Below, in pieces: positions 35,970-44,612 of a DNA stretch of 64,000 nucleotides. The notes beneath the pieces are model-generated. The model ran no database searches. It was given only the letters and a program-made list of their open reading frames with translations, and had not been told where the DNA came from. The DNA lies in the NCBI RefSeq assembly GCF_036289405.1, contig NZ_JAYFFI010000009.1:15143-79142 (forward strand), read 5' to 3'. This stretch comes from Pseudoramibacter faecis. Its GTDB lineage: Bacteria > Bacillota > Clostridia > Eubacteriales > Eubacteriaceae. Positions within the stretch are counted from its first letter, which is position 1. Each line of letters opens with the position of its first letter. Position numbers and translations under genes: made by a program.

Positions 35970-37110
35970 TACAACACTTCAATTCAGACACATCAAGTTC
36001 ATCTTGTGGGCGGGGCTTATCTTTGCTGTCTTTTTTCTCTGTTCAGGATGCCGCGCAATTTTTATCCCGGTTGATCAAATTCGCGCCCTCTCAAGCCGTA
36101 AAGCCTATCAGTCTGTGCCAGCAAATATTCGCGTCGCCAATTTTTCACAAATCGGTTACGGCCATATCCAAGCCATCAATCCCAAGCAATCTGTTTTGCT
36201 GGTTACCAATGCCTCTACCGTTCCGCCTGTTGCCTACACGGTAAATCTGCTCAATCCGCAAAATGGTTCCAATCAAAATTTTATCACCTCAGATAAACAA
36301 GCGACGGCAACGGTTTTTCAAGGCGATGGTAAAGGCGTGTATTACCTCAACGCACAAAACACCGCTTCAAACGGCTCCCACCGTTATCAATTAGTGTGGT
36401 CTTCGCTCAACCGTGCCTTGACCAAAGCGCTCTCTCTTCCCGGCGAATCCGTGCAGCCGGCATTGTGTGCGACCGACGAAACGCATTTACTTTATGCTGA
36501 CCAGTCCGGGCATCTGATCGTCATTGATTCGCATCAAAATCGTCGGGTATTCAACCTGCCCCTGCCATTAATTATTTCAAAAATATATTGCATTCCCCAA
36601 ACGCATCAGCTGTTTTTTTTAGGACAGAAAAAGAATGACGATATTCCAACCTTTTATACTACCGTCTTAAAAAATTATCCGCGTGCAAAACGGCAGCCGC
36701 TAAAATTGCAGATCATTGACCACAAGGTTACCGATTTTGATTGGATGAACCAAGACCATCGCCTTGTTTATCTGCGAACAATGGATTGTCAAAGGCAGAT
36801 CAAAACGTATTCGCTCAAAACGTTACAAATCAAGAAAATAACGACCGGATATTTCTATCGGATAACGGCATTGAAGCGCGACGCAGTCATTGTGTCCCAA
36901 GGACATGGCTCCACGTTTTCTAATGCTGCAACTCTCCAATACATTGATCTTAATACAAAACAGCAAAAACAGCTCACCTCACCCCTTCGATTATCATCAT
37001 CTGTTTTTAGTCACCAAAAAAAGAAAAGCAGTACACTTTTCTTTTCCGTTGAAATCCCGGATAAAAGCAATCGCGGAAATGAAGCCATCTATCGCATTGA
37101 TCTAAAGTAA
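35956..37110 (+). CDS. Putative lipoprotein of the two-component operon, unrecognised
   Basis: A 384-residue exported protein. The hydrophobic segment FILWAGLIFAVFFLCSGCRA ends in a lipobox-like LCSGC (Cys about residue 32). The rest is rich in short beta-like repeats with TVPPVAYTVNLL, YYLNAQN, HLLYADQSG, RLVYLRT, suggesting a beta-propeller fold, which I infer. The ATG at 35956 has AGGAGGAG upstream and overlaps the kinase gene by 14 bp, so it is translationally coupled. In WalRK operons, membrane or exported accessory proteins tune the kinase. A similar role is possible, but this protein does not look like YycH or YycI. Confidence 0.7.
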   Translation: MHHNNTTLQFRHIKFILWAGLIFAVFFLCSGCRAIFIPVDQIRALSSRKAYQSVPANIRVANFSQIGYGHIQAINPKQSVLLVTNASTVPPVAYTVNLLNPQNGSNQNFITSDKQATATVFQGDGKGVYYLNAQNTASNGSHRYQLVWSSLNRALTKALSLPGESVQPALCATDETHLLYADQSGHLIVIDSHQNRRVFNLPLPLIISKIYCIPQTHQLFFLGQKKNDDIPTFYTTVLKNYPRAKRQPLKLQIIDHKVTDFDWMNQDHRLVYLRTMDCQRQIKTYSLKTLQIKKITTGYFYRITALKRDAVIVSQGHGSTFSNAATLQYIDLNTKQQKQLTSPLRLSSSVFSHQKKKSSTLFFSVEIPDKSNRGNEAIYRIDLK

Positions 37111-37113
37111 GCC

Positions 37114-37148
37114 AAAAAGCCTCAGTCACTAAATAACTGAGACTTTTT
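37114..37148. terminator. Bidirectional terminator between the lipoprotein and Uma2-like genes
   Basis: AAAAAGCCTCAGT (37114-37126) pairs with ACTGAGACTTTTT (37136-37148) with one mismatch. Its A/T flanks work in both directions between convergent genes. Confidence 0.85.
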
Positions 37149-37153
37149 GCATT

Positions 37154-37738
37154 TTATCGGGCTTTAAAAATATCTGAAAATGAAATAAACAAGTCTTTAT
37201 AGATCCCAACTTTAATTCGCTGCGGCGTGTCGTAAATTTTAGGAACGAATCCATGCTTTCCAAAATCGTAATCCAAGATCACTTTTTTCTCTGGATCGAC
37301 AATCCAATATTCACGAACGCCAACTTCGGCATAAATTCCTGTTTTCATTAGATAAGTCATTTCTTCCTCATCCGGCGAAACCACCTCAATAATCCAGTCA
37401 GGAAAAGAACTCCCGTTAATCGTCACGGAAAGAGACGGCCGCAGTTGTGTTTTTTCCATGGCTTCGATTTTTAAAACACCGTTCATATCACCAATGGTAT
37501 CCAAGGGGCGATGACTCAAACGGTATTGTCCCAAAATGGATTGGAAGAACTTGACAATGGCCTTCGCATTTGTATCAACTGTGTTTTTAGCATATTCTAC
37601 ACCATTGATTAATTCTCCCTGCACGGCTGGCATTTTTTCATCCGATTCCGCTTCGTCAGCTATTAACGGCTCATCCATCTGGCGACTCAAAATCTCTGTT
37701 GTTTCCGGCGATTGTTTTTTTTCTATTTTCATTCGCAT
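37154..37738 (-). CDS. Uma2-like (DUF820) PD-(D/E)XK family protein
   Basis: A 194-residue protein. The C-terminal half has the Uma2/DUF820 signature: PDWIIEVVSPDEEEMTYLMKTGIYAEVGVREYWIVDPEKK, where the D...E...  residues match a restriction-endonuclease-like active site. The N-terminal 60 residues are charged and not recognised. Start at the ATG at 37738 (GGAG 4 nt upstream) or the ATG two codons later. Uma2 genes are widespread in cyanobacteria and sporadic elsewhere, with unclear function. It follows the alarmone synthetase by about 25 nt. Confidence 0.7.
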   Translation of the reverse strand: MRMKIEKKQSPETTEILSRQMDEPLIADEAESDEKMPAVQGELINGVEYAKNTVDTNAKAIVKFFQSILGQYRLSHRPLDTIGDMNGVLKIEAMEKTQLRPSLSVTINGSSFPDWIIEVVSPDEEEMTYLMKTGIYAEVGVREYWIVDPEKKVILDYDFGKHGFVPKIYDTPQRIKVGIYKDLFISFSDIFKAR

Positions 37739-37763
37739 AGATCTCCTTTTATCTTTTTCCGTT

Positions 37764-38606
37764 TTAAAGGGCATCTCCTTTGATCCTGCCAACTTCTGAC
37801 TCCAATTCCTTTTTTAAAAGGATGAGCTGAATGAGATCCTCCTTTGCAGAAATAACTTGAAATTCTTGTTCATAGGCGTCAGCTAAAGTCCCTTGCTTTA
37901 GCTTGCGCAAATTGAGGATATTATCCAGTATATCATTAACCGTCCCGGATTTCATTTTAAAAAGTTTTTGCGCTGATAAAATTTCATCTCGGATTACTGC
38001 CATTTCATTATCCAAGCGGTTAACCGTTCCTGCCGTGTTGGTCAGGCGTTCCCGAATCACACGGGGCACGCGGCCTTTGTATTTATAATTCAGTGAATGC
38101 TCAATGACTGACCAAAAGTTCATTGCCAATGTCCGAATTTGAATTTCCACAAACACTTCCCGATACCCTAATGAACTGATCACCGGGTAACTGATGATCA
38201 TGTGATAACTTTGATAACCGCTTTCTTTGGGATGACCTTGCCCACTTTGGAAAAGAGAATGATCTTCCCCTCGTAAATAATTTTTTATTTGAACGACTTT
38301 CAGATCTTTTCCGTCTCGATCAAAAAACATATTGGACACTTCATAAATATCCTCAATAAATTGGCAGATAATGCGAATACCCGCAATGTCTCGAATTTTA
38401 TCTTCCACTTCGTCGACATCGTAGTCGTATTTATTGATCTTTTCAAGAATGCTCGAAATCGACTTTACCCGGCCGGTCACCGTCTCAATGGGTGAATTTT
38501 CTCCGAGTTGCATACTCTGTTGCCGTAAATGATTGATTTTCAGCAAGAGCTCATCAACCGCTTGTTGATAGGGAATCAGAAGCGTTTGCCAATTTTGTGT
38601 TTTCAT
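37764..38606 (-). CDS. Small alarmone synthetase, RelA/SpoT-domain GTP pyrophosphokinase
   Basis: A 280-residue protein with the RelA_SpoT synthetase fold (about 60-180): D-GIRIICQF, the HPKESGYQSYHMI loop and VEIQIRTLAMNFWSVIEHSLNYK with the catalytic Glu. It makes (p)ppGpp from ATP and GDP/GTP without a hydrolase or TGS/ACT domain, as RelQ/RelP do. It is longer than RelQ (about 210), with an extra C-terminal helical tail. The ATG at 38606 has GGGAG upstream, 14 nt after the radical SAM stop. Confidence 0.85.
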   Translation of the reverse strand: MKTQNWQTLLIPYQQAVDELLLKINHLRQQSMQLGENSPIETVTGRVKSISSILEKINKYDYDVDEVEDKIRDIAGIRIICQFIEDIYEVSNMFFDRDGKDLKVVQIKNYLRGEDHSLFQSGQGHPKESGYQSYHMIISYPVISSLGYREVFVEIQIRTLAMNFWSVIEHSLNYKYKGRVPRVIRERLTNTAGTVNRLDNEMAVIRDEILSAQKLFKMKSGTVNDILDNILNLRKLKQGTLADAYEQEFQVISAKEDLIQLILLKKELESEVGRIKGDAL

Positions 38607-38620
38607 TTTTGATCTCCCCG

Positions 38621-39628
38621 TCAATTCATACAATCTGACAATTTTTCCCGGTCTGCCTTCAGGAAGTCCCCTTGCTTTAAGCCAACCTCAACCATCTCAT
38701 CCACCAACTGATCCCGAATCTTCCACCAACTCGTATTCCAATTTGTCAAGATCGAGTCCCGTTTTGGTGCCCGTCCAATAATTCGCTGCAGTGCAATTTT
38801 AGGATCTAAATAACCCAAAAATAATTTAGCTCGATGCAGATACGTTTCAAGGGATAACAGATGCACCTCTTTCAAGGCAATCATTTTTGCCAACTCGGTT
38901 CCCTTTTCGATATAAAGCGAATGGCACTTAACAAAATCATTTTTTACTACAGATAGGAGTTTTGCACCTTCAATGATGTCCAGATCGTCATCCCAGGGCA
39001 AATCCAAAATCATATGTGTACACAGCTGCAGCCCAGCTGATTTTATACGAAGCGCGGTATCAATATAGTCAACCAACCCATGCCCCCGATTCAATTCTTG
39101 AAGGGAATGCGCATTGACACTCTGAAGTCCTAGCTCAATAACAATATCGATATGATGTTGCTGTTTAAAATCCTTCAACCAATCAATTTGTTGATTCGTG
39201 ACACAGTCCGGCCGCGTCGAAATAGCAATTCCCACCACATCATCTTCGAGACAGGCCGTGATATTTTTCTTGAATTGATCAAAGGGCAAATAGGTGTTCG
39301 AAAAATCTTGGAGAAAAGGAATAAATTTTCGAGCATGATACCGCTTGCCAATATAAGCTTTATTGATCTCAAGCTGTTCTGAAATATTGATTGATCCTCG
39401 CAGTGTTTCATTCCCGCCACCAAACGCACCACAAAAAATACAGCCTCCATACCCGATTTTACCATCACGATTGGGACACGTTCCCGCTGCATTAATTGGA
39501 ATTTTATAAACTTTTTCTCCATAGTGTGTTTTAAGCCACTGGGAATAGGGGTAATAGGGAAACTCTGTCAATTGATCTGAAAAGCGGGTTGTCGCTATAC
39601 TTTGATCTTTTAGATCCTTCTGTTTCAT
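38621..39628 (-). CDS. Radical SAM protein, TIGR01212/YhcC family
   Basis: A 335-residue radical SAM protein. The cluster-binding cysteines are in TCPNRDGKIGYGGCIFCGAFG, the arrangement of the TIGR01212 family (Bacillus YtqA, E. coli YhcC). SRPDC and ELGLQSVNAHSLQELNRGH are further family landmarks. Biological reaction unknown. No obvious SD precedes the ATG at 39628, although a terminator separates it from the gene upstream. Confidence 0.85.
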   Translation of the reverse strand: MKQKDLKDQSIATTRFSDQLTEFPYYPYSQWLKTHYGEKVYKIPINAAGTCPNRDGKIGYGGCIFCGAFGGGNETLRGSINISEQLEINKAYIGKRYHARKFIPFLQDFSNTYLPFDQFKKNITACLEDDVVGIAISTRPDCVTNQQIDWLKDFKQQHHIDIVIELGLQSVNAHSLQELNRGHGLVDYIDTALRIKSAGLQLCTHMILDLPWDDDLDIIEGAKLLSVVKNDFVKCHSLYIEKGTELAKMIALKEVHLLSLETYLHRAKLFLGYLDPKIALQRIIGRAPKRDSILTNWNTSWWKIRDQLVDEMVEVGLKQGDFLKADREKLSDCMN

Positions 39629-39663
39629 TTTAACAACGCTGATTTTTTAGAAAAACTGATAAA

Positions 39664-39693
39664 CGCCGATTGTATACCATCATACAATCGGCG
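39664..39693 (-). terminator. Hairpin after the P-loop protein gene
   Basis: A perfect 11-bp stem, CGCCGATTGTA (39664-39674) with TACAATCGGCG (39683-39693), lies just past the P-loop protein stop. On the minus strand it is followed by TTTATCAGTTTTT, an interrupted T-tract. Confidence 0.6.
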
Positions 39694-39722
39694 CCTTACC
39701 GACATATTATCTATTTGTAAGA

Positions 39723-40133
39723 TTATAAAAACTTTTTAACACATTCCGGAATGTCTGTTTCTTCACAACTTAGGCTGAGTACGAATTTGATTTCCTGCTT
39801 TTTTTGAATCGTGTCTAAACGCTTTAACAAACCTTCTATATCCTGCGGACCATCGGCATCGAGAATTCTCAACACATTATCGATATAAATGGTGTCAATG
39901 TCATAATTGCCACCGATCACGCCACAAATGAAGCCATAAAGTTCAGCTTCCCCTTTAATTGCAAATTCATCGGAATTAACGAAACGAATCTGCGTATCAA
40001 CTGTCACTCTGTATTTATCGCGATCGTTAATAAAAAGAACTTGACCTTTCGCGTTTTCGATTTCGCCATTGGCCATATCAATCATTCTCTTTGTCTTACC
40101 GCTTCCTTTTGCTCCGTAAACAAATTCAATCAT
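39723..40133 (-). CDS. Small P-loop ATP-binding protein, function unknown
   Basis: A 136-residue protein starting MIEFVYGAKGSGKTKRMIDMANG with a perfect Walker A (GAKGSGKT, 7-14) and a Walker B-like IDTIYIDN (near 80). The core looks like a stripped-down thymidine-kinase or RecA-like fold with no accessory domain. Conserved versions occur singly in Clostridia, but I cannot name the function. It sits next to rex on the same strand, with about 115 bp between, so cotranscription is uncertain. Confidence 0.7.
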   Translation of the reverse strand: MIEFVYGAKGSGKTKRMIDMANGEIENAKGQVLFINDRDKYRVTVDTQIRFVNSDEFAIKGEAELYGFICGVIGGNYDIDTIYIDNVLRILDADGPQDIEGLLKRLDTIQKKQEIKFVLSLSCEETDIPECVKKFL

Positions 40134-40248
40134 TAGTAGACACCTGCTTTCTAAGTTGTTAATTCAATTATAACGGTGAAAACGATAATATACAATCCTT
40201 TTTTATCAATTTTAGTTATTTTTATATTCTCTGTATCTCACACTGTCA

Positions 40249-40878
40249 TCATTCATTTAATAAATAAGTTAGTGTAAAAAGGCTATCCGTGATATTCACA
40301 TTTTCAACCATCACGCCTTTAGGCACATCCAAATCTAATGGTACAAAGTTCATAATGGCCTTAATGCCGGCCCTGCAAATTCGATTAGCCGTCCCCTGAC
40401 CGATTGTCCGCGGTACACAGAGAATCGCAATGCTGATATTATTTCCGGCAAGGAATTCTTCCAATTGGTCCATGTGGAGAATCGGGATCCCGTCACGGGA
40501 TTTGCCGACTTTTTGGGGATCAATATCAAACATGGCTTTAATGCGAATCCCTTGATTCTTAAACCCTTCATAGTGTGAAATGGCCCGACCTAAATTCCCC
40601 GCGCCGATAATTACACAATTATACGGTCGGTCAATCCCTAAAATTTTTATAATGGCGTTCTTTAAATCTTCTACCTTATAGCCATAGCCTTGTTGGCCGT
40701 AAGCGCCAAACGAATTCAAATCCTGACGAATCTGAGATGCCGTTAGCCCCATCAAATCAGCAAGCTCTTTCGATGAAATCTTTTCAAAACCTCGCTCACT
40801 TAAATCATTTAAGTAACGATAATATTTAGGAAGCCTCTTTACCACGCTCATCGAGACTTTCTTTGCATAACTCTGCAT
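40249..40878 (-). CDS. rex: Redox-sensing transcriptional repressor Rex
   Basis: A 209-residue repressor that senses the NADH/NAD+ ratio and controls fermentation and electron-transfer genes. The N-terminal winged helix (SSKELADLMGLTASQIRQDLNSFGAYGQQGYGYKV) and the Rossmann domain (CVIIGAGNLGRAISHYEGF) are clear, with the swapped C-terminal helix. An AGAGGAG site precedes the ATG. Its own promoter contains a Rex-like half-site. The adjacent divergent ABC-F gene matches the Bacillus rex-ydiF neighbourhood. Confidence 0.95.
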   Translation of the reverse strand: MQSYAKKVSMSVVKRLPKYYRYLNDLSERGFEKISSKELADLMGLTASQIRQDLNSFGAYGQQGYGYKVEDLKNAIIKILGIDRPYNCVIIGAGNLGRAISHYEGFKNQGIRIKAMFDIDPQKVGKSRDGIPILHMDQLEEFLAGNNISIAILCVPRTIGQGTANRICRAGIKAIMNFVPLDLDVPKGVMVENVNITDSLFTLTYLLNE

Positions 40879-40924
40879 TCTTATTCTCCTCTATATGTCA
40901 TCTATGCATACTCGTTTTGAGGTG

Positions 40925-40953
40925 ATTATATCAATTTGTGAAAAAAGAATCAA
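40925..40953 (-). promoter_or_regulatory. rex promoter with a Rex-box-like sequence
   Basis: Minus strand TTGATT (40948-40953), 17 bp spacer, consensus TATAAT (40925-40930). Within it, 40936-40953 reads TTGATTcttttTTCACAA, which matches 10 of 14 fixed positions of the TTGTGAA-N4-TTCACAA Rex box. This suggests self-repression. Confidence 0.55.
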
Positions 40954-41054
40954 TTCATTATTATGTCATAAAGATGCATCTTTTAGCAATCAAAGATGAC
41001 AAATTGACGCGTTTTCTGTTATCATGAGAAACATCAAATATCAGAGGATTCAAC

Positions 41055-42977
41055 ATGTTACTATCAATTCAACATTTAAATTTTGGCTATGGCAGCCACA
41101 CTATTTTTGAAGATTTATCTATCACTGTACAAGAAAAAGAAAAAATCGGTTTGATCGGCGGCAACGGCAGCGGCAAGACCACTTTCTTTAATTTACTCAC
41201 CTGCTCTTTACTGCCAGACAACGGCACCATTCATCTCAAGCAAGGCATTACTATCGGTTATCTTCGACAGGATCCGCAATTTAAGGCCGGCCAGACGCTG
41301 CATACCTTTTTTCTATCACACTTTTCAACACTCTTGGAGATGGAACATCAAATGCAGGTCCTGCAGGACCGCATTGATCGCGCATCTATCAATGAACAGG
41401 CTACCTTAGCGCAAAAGCTCAGTAAAATTCAAGAAGCCTATGCTAAAAAGGGTGGCTATGAATATCCTAGTCGCATTCGCGGCGTGACAATCGGGCTTGG
41501 CTTTAAACTAACGGATTTAAAAAAATCCATTGATACTTTCAGCGGCGGTCAAAAAACACGCATCGCCCTCGGCGCTCTGCTTCTGTCCACACCCGATTTG
41601 CTGATGCTCGACGAACCGACCAATTATCTCGATTTGCAAACCGTCGCATGGCTCGAAAACTATCTTAAATCGTATCCGAATGCGTTTATCATCATCTCCC
41701 ATGACCGTTATTTTTTAAATCATGTCTGCTCGCGCATCATCGAAATCACTAATCATCAATTTTTGTCTTTTGAAGGCAATTATTCAGACTTTCTCGTCAA
41801 AAAACGCAAATATGATCGGGCAAGGCAGACTGCTATTGCCCGCAACAACAAAGAAATGGCGCGTCAGCAAGGTATTATCGATCAATTGCGATCGCGTCAT
41901 TCCGTTAAAAATATCAAGCGTGCCAAAAGCCGGGAAACAAAACTTGCTAAAATGACTTATTTTCAGGAAGTGCACGATCACGAAATCAAATTACGCTTTG
42001 AGCCGCCGGTACGTTCCGCTGATGATGTTCTCAAAGTTTCCCATTTGGTCAAAATTTTTGATCGGCAAACGGTCATTCAGGATCTGTCTTTCGAAGTCTT
42101 TCGCGGCGATAAAATCGGTATCATCGGACCTAACGGTGTCGGCAAATCCACCCTTCTTAAGCTCTTAATGCGCCAGTTCCCTGCCGACAGCGGACGGCTG
42201 CTCTTCGGGCAAAAGGTTCAGACCGGTTATTACAGTCAAGAAGCCGCAGACTCCGATGCTTACGGTGCCGCGACCCTCATCGATGCGCTTCGTTCCGTTG
42301 ACACGCATCTATCTGATGGAGCAATTCGTCGGATTCTCGCGCGTTTTCTGTTTACCGGCGACAGTGTTTTTAAAGCAACTGCCGATTTATCCGGCGGCGA
42401 GATGGCACGCCTGCGCCTGGCGATGCTGATGATTTCCGATGCCAATTTTCTTTTATTGGACGAACCGACCAACCACATCGACATGGCCACCAAAGAAATC
42501 CTTGAAGATGCCCTTGCTGATTACGAAGGCACCCTTTTAGCCGTCTCTCACGACCGATACTTTCTCAATAGAATAGCCACTAAAATTTTGGCACTTTCTC
42601 CTGCGGGTGCCACCCTATTTGAAGGGAATTACGATGATTATTACCAGCATCTGTCTCAAATGTCGGCTGTCCAGCAAAAGGAATCTTTCAGCGCATCCAA
42701 AAAAACCAAAACAGCTGAGCGCAAGAATGCCAAGGCTGCAAGGGCGCTTGAACAAAACCGAAGACAAAAAAAGAATCTATTAAAAACGCTTGAAAAAAAG
42801 ATTGAGGCCTGTGATGGCAAAATTGCCGACCTCGAATCATTGATGTGTCAGCCCGATTTTTATAATGATACCGAACAAGCATCCCAAATCACCCATGATT
42901 ACGACGTTTTAAAAAAAGAATCCAATCAATTACTAAGCCAATGGGAGGATCTTGCCTTGGATTTAGAAAATGCATAA
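41055..42977 (+). CDS. ydiF: ABC-F family ATPase (YdiF-like)
   Basis: A 640-residue soluble protein with two ABC domains and no membrane segment, an ABC-F ribosome-associated factor. Walker A motifs GGNGSGKTT (near 35) and GPNGVGKST (near 360), signatures FSGGQKTRIALG and LSGGEMARLRL, Walker B LLMLDEPTNYLD and LLLDEPTNHID. A charged inter-domain linker and a C-terminal coiled coil (KKTKTAERKNAKAARALEQN...) complete it. The length and the position next to rex match Bacillus YdiF (642 residues). Which antibiotic or stalling event it acts on is unknown. Confidence 0.88.
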   Translation: MLLSIQHLNFGYGSHTIFEDLSITVQEKEKIGLIGGNGSGKTTFFNLLTCSLLPDNGTIHLKQGITIGYLRQDPQFKAGQTLHTFFLSHFSTLLEMEHQMQVLQDRIDRASINEQATLAQKLSKIQEAYAKKGGYEYPSRIRGVTIGLGFKLTDLKKSIDTFSGGQKTRIALGALLLSTPDLLMLDEPTNYLDLQTVAWLENYLKSYPNAFIIISHDRYFLNHVCSRIIEITNHQFLSFEGNYSDFLVKKRKYDRARQTAIARNNKEMARQQGIIDQLRSRHSVKNIKRAKSRETKLAKMTYFQEVHDHEIKLRFEPPVRSADDVLKVSHLVKIFDRQTVIQDLSFEVFRGDKIGIIGPNGVGKSTLLKLLMRQFPADSGRLLFGQKVQTGYYSQEAADSDAYGAATLIDALRSVDTHLSDGAIRRILARFLFTGDSVFKATADLSGGEMARLRLAMLMISDANFLLLDEPTNHIDMATKEILEDALADYEGTLLAVSHDRYFLNRIATKILALSPAGATLFEGNYDDYYQHLSQMSAVQQKESFSASKKTKTAERKNAKAARALEQNRRQKKNLLKTLEKKIEACDGKIADLESLMCQPDFYNDTEQASQITHDYDVLKKESNQLLSQWEDLALDLENA

Positions 42978-43044
42978 ACTGATTTCGCGATTGTCGCCTG
43001 GAAGATTTCTTGATATCATCAAATAAAAAAGAAAGAGAAAAATT

Positions 43045-43277
43045 ATGCTGAATTTAGATAATGACGAAAAAAAGTTTTGAACACTCTCTTTAAGGATGTA
43101 CGTCACACGACCCGCAATGAAATGATCTATGTCCTGTATGCGGCCAAGCCGGAACCAATCACCCCGGATGCTGAATACATCAAATTGATCATCAATCCGC
43201 TGATTCAAAAAATTTATGATGCCGATCCAAAAGAGATGGCTGAAACTTTTGATGCGATCCCTTTCGATGTCGATTAA
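43045..43277 (+). CDS. Small protein with an apparent frameshift in an A7 run
   Basis: An ATG at 43045 reads MLNLDNDEKK and meets TGA after the A7 run at 43067-43073. Adding one A to make A8 would continue as VLNTLFKDVRHTTRNEMIYV and on to 43277, a 78-residue acidic protein. Without that change only a TTG-start 66-residue frame from 43077 is open, and it has no SD. A GAAAGAG lies upstream of the ATG. The C-terminal part looks protein-like (AEYIKLIINPLIQKIYD) and is followed by a strong terminator. Family unrecognised; it may be a sequencing error, slippage or a real mutation. Confidence 0.55.
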
Positions 43278-43293
43278 CCATTTTATTCCAGTC

Positions 43294-43329
43294 AAAAACC
43301 GCTGTTGGGACTTCCAACAGCGGTTTTTG
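43294..43329 (+). terminator. Terminator after the small gene
   Basis: AAAAACCGCTGTTGG pairs with CCAACAGCGGTTTTT over a short loop, with the plus-strand T-run at 43323-43328. Confidence 0.85.
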
Positions 43330-43383
43330 ATTGCATTATTTCTCTTTTATAACAACCCAAAAAACTTCTCGCCACCATTGCGC

Positions 43384-44187
43384 TTAAAGCGAACGAATCT
43401 TTTTAATTGCCCTGTCTAAAAAAGCAACATCTTCAATCGCTTCAACGTCGCCGGCATCCATTAACCGTGCCACTTCAGAATCGATCGGCAATTCGCCTAA
43501 AATATCCAGCGCCTTTTCTTCTGCGATGGATGCCAAATCGCTGGCTCCAAAAACATTAATCTTTTCGCCGCAATGCGGGCATCTCAGATAGCTATAATTT
43601 TCTACTACTCCCAAAACAGAAACGCCCATCATCTTGGCCATATTCATCGCTTTCTCAACAATCATCGCAACCAGATCCTGCGGCGAGGTAACTATGATAA
43701 TGCCGTCGACGGGCAGCGACTGAAAAATGGTCAGCGGCACATCCCCGGTTCCCGGAGGCATATCGATCAGCAGCACGTCTTCATTCGTCCATACGACATC
43801 TGTCCAAAATTGTTTGACCGCGCCGGCGATCACCGGCCCGCGCCAAATCACCGGATCCGTATCATTTTCAAGCAAAAGATTCATCGACATCAAATCAATT
43901 CCTGTTTTGGATGTTACCGGATAGAAATAATTCTCCGTTCCCTTTGCCTTTTCTGTGATGCCAAAGACCTTGGGAATAGAAGGCCCGGTGATATCTGCAT
44001 CCATAATGCCCACTTTTAACCCGGCGCGCTGCAGGGCCACCGCCAATTGTGATGTAACTGTTGTTTTCCCAACGCCCCCCTTACCGCTGACAACGCCAAT
44101 GATCTTTTTGACAGAGCTCAGTGGATTGGCTTCTGCTTTGAAATTCGGTTCCGGTCGTTTGGGTATTTTCTTTTCTGTTTCGCTCAT
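43384..44187 (-). CDS. Mrp/NBP35-family iron-sulfur carrier ATPase
   Basis: A 267-residue P-loop NTPase with the deviant Walker A GKGGVGKTTVTSQLA (near 35), GIMDADITGPSIPK, and MPPGTGDVPLT. A CxxC pair (RCPHCG) near residue 205 binds a labile [4Fe-4S] cluster in this family. Role: assembly or transfer of Fe-S clusters to apo-enzymes, of which this window has several (fumarase, radical SAM, TtcA-like). Confidence 0.92.
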   Translation of the reverse strand: MSETEKKIPKRPEPNFKAEANPLSSVKKIIGVVSGKGGVGKTTVTSQLAVALQRAGLKVGIMDADITGPSIPKVFGITEKAKGTENYFYPVTSKTGIDLMSMNLLLENDTDPVIWRGPVIAGAVKQFWTDVVWTNEDVLLIDMPPGTGDVPLTIFQSLPVDGIIIVTSPQDLVAMIVEKAMNMAKMMGVSVLGVVENYSYLRCPHCGEKINVFGASDLASIAEEKALDILGELPIDSEVARLMDAGDVEAIEDVAFLDRAIKKIRSL

Positions 44188-44242
44188 TTTTACCTCTTCT
44201 ATTTATCTTTTGCTATTACTATAACATAAAGCTGTCCCATTT

Positions 44243-44518
44243 TCACGATGGACTTAACTTCGGCGAATAACCGTGCTTAATTAAAAAGACTTTTTCTTGA
44301 TGCGTCAGTCTTTTCTTAATGAGGGCCTCGCGGCTCATCGCTTTTTGCTTATCAGCATACGATTCTGAATACACCAATTGCACTGGTCGTCGCACGCGCG
44401 TGTATTTCGCCCCTCTGCCGGCATTATGGATTTTAATGCGTTTAGTTAAATCGTTCGTGTATCCGGTATAAAAAGAACCATCTGCACATTGAAGCATATA
44501 AACATAATATTTTCCCAT
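44243..44518 (-). CDS. GIY-YIG domain protein (UPF0213/YhbQ type)
   Basis: A 91-residue protein covering one GIY-YIG nuclease fold: YYVYMLQCADGSFYTGYTNDLTKRIKIHN, with the conserved Tyr, Arg (KRI) and C-terminal KREALIKKRL-type region. The start is the ATG at 44518 or the one two codons earlier at 44524; neither has a good SD. Function of this single-domain class in DNA repair is debated. Downstream of the V-ATPase operon, in the same direction. Confidence 0.85.
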   Translation of the reverse strand: MGKYYVYMLQCADGSFYTGYTNDLTKRIKIHNAGRGAKYTRVRRPVQLVYSESYADKQKAMSREALIKKRLTHQEKVFLIKHGYSPKLSPS

Positions 44519-44576
44519 ATTCATCACAAGTTTAATTTCATGGCCGGATGCCTTTCCGTTGGCAAGGCCAACATAA

Positions 44577-44608
44577 AACAAGCAGTCGGTTAAGACTGCC
44601 TGTTTCCG
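44577..44608 (-). terminator. Weak terminator after the V-ATPase operon
   Basis: GCAGTC pairs with GACTGC around GGTTAA, extended with one mismatch to AACA/TGTT, followed on the minus strand by TTGTTTTATG. Only partly convincing, so read-through into the GIY-YIG gene is possible. Confidence 0.45.
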
Positions 44609-44612
44609 TCAT

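Noticed and set aside
43045..43277. IreB (DUF965) identity for the small gene
   Set aside because: Sequence does not resemble IreB.
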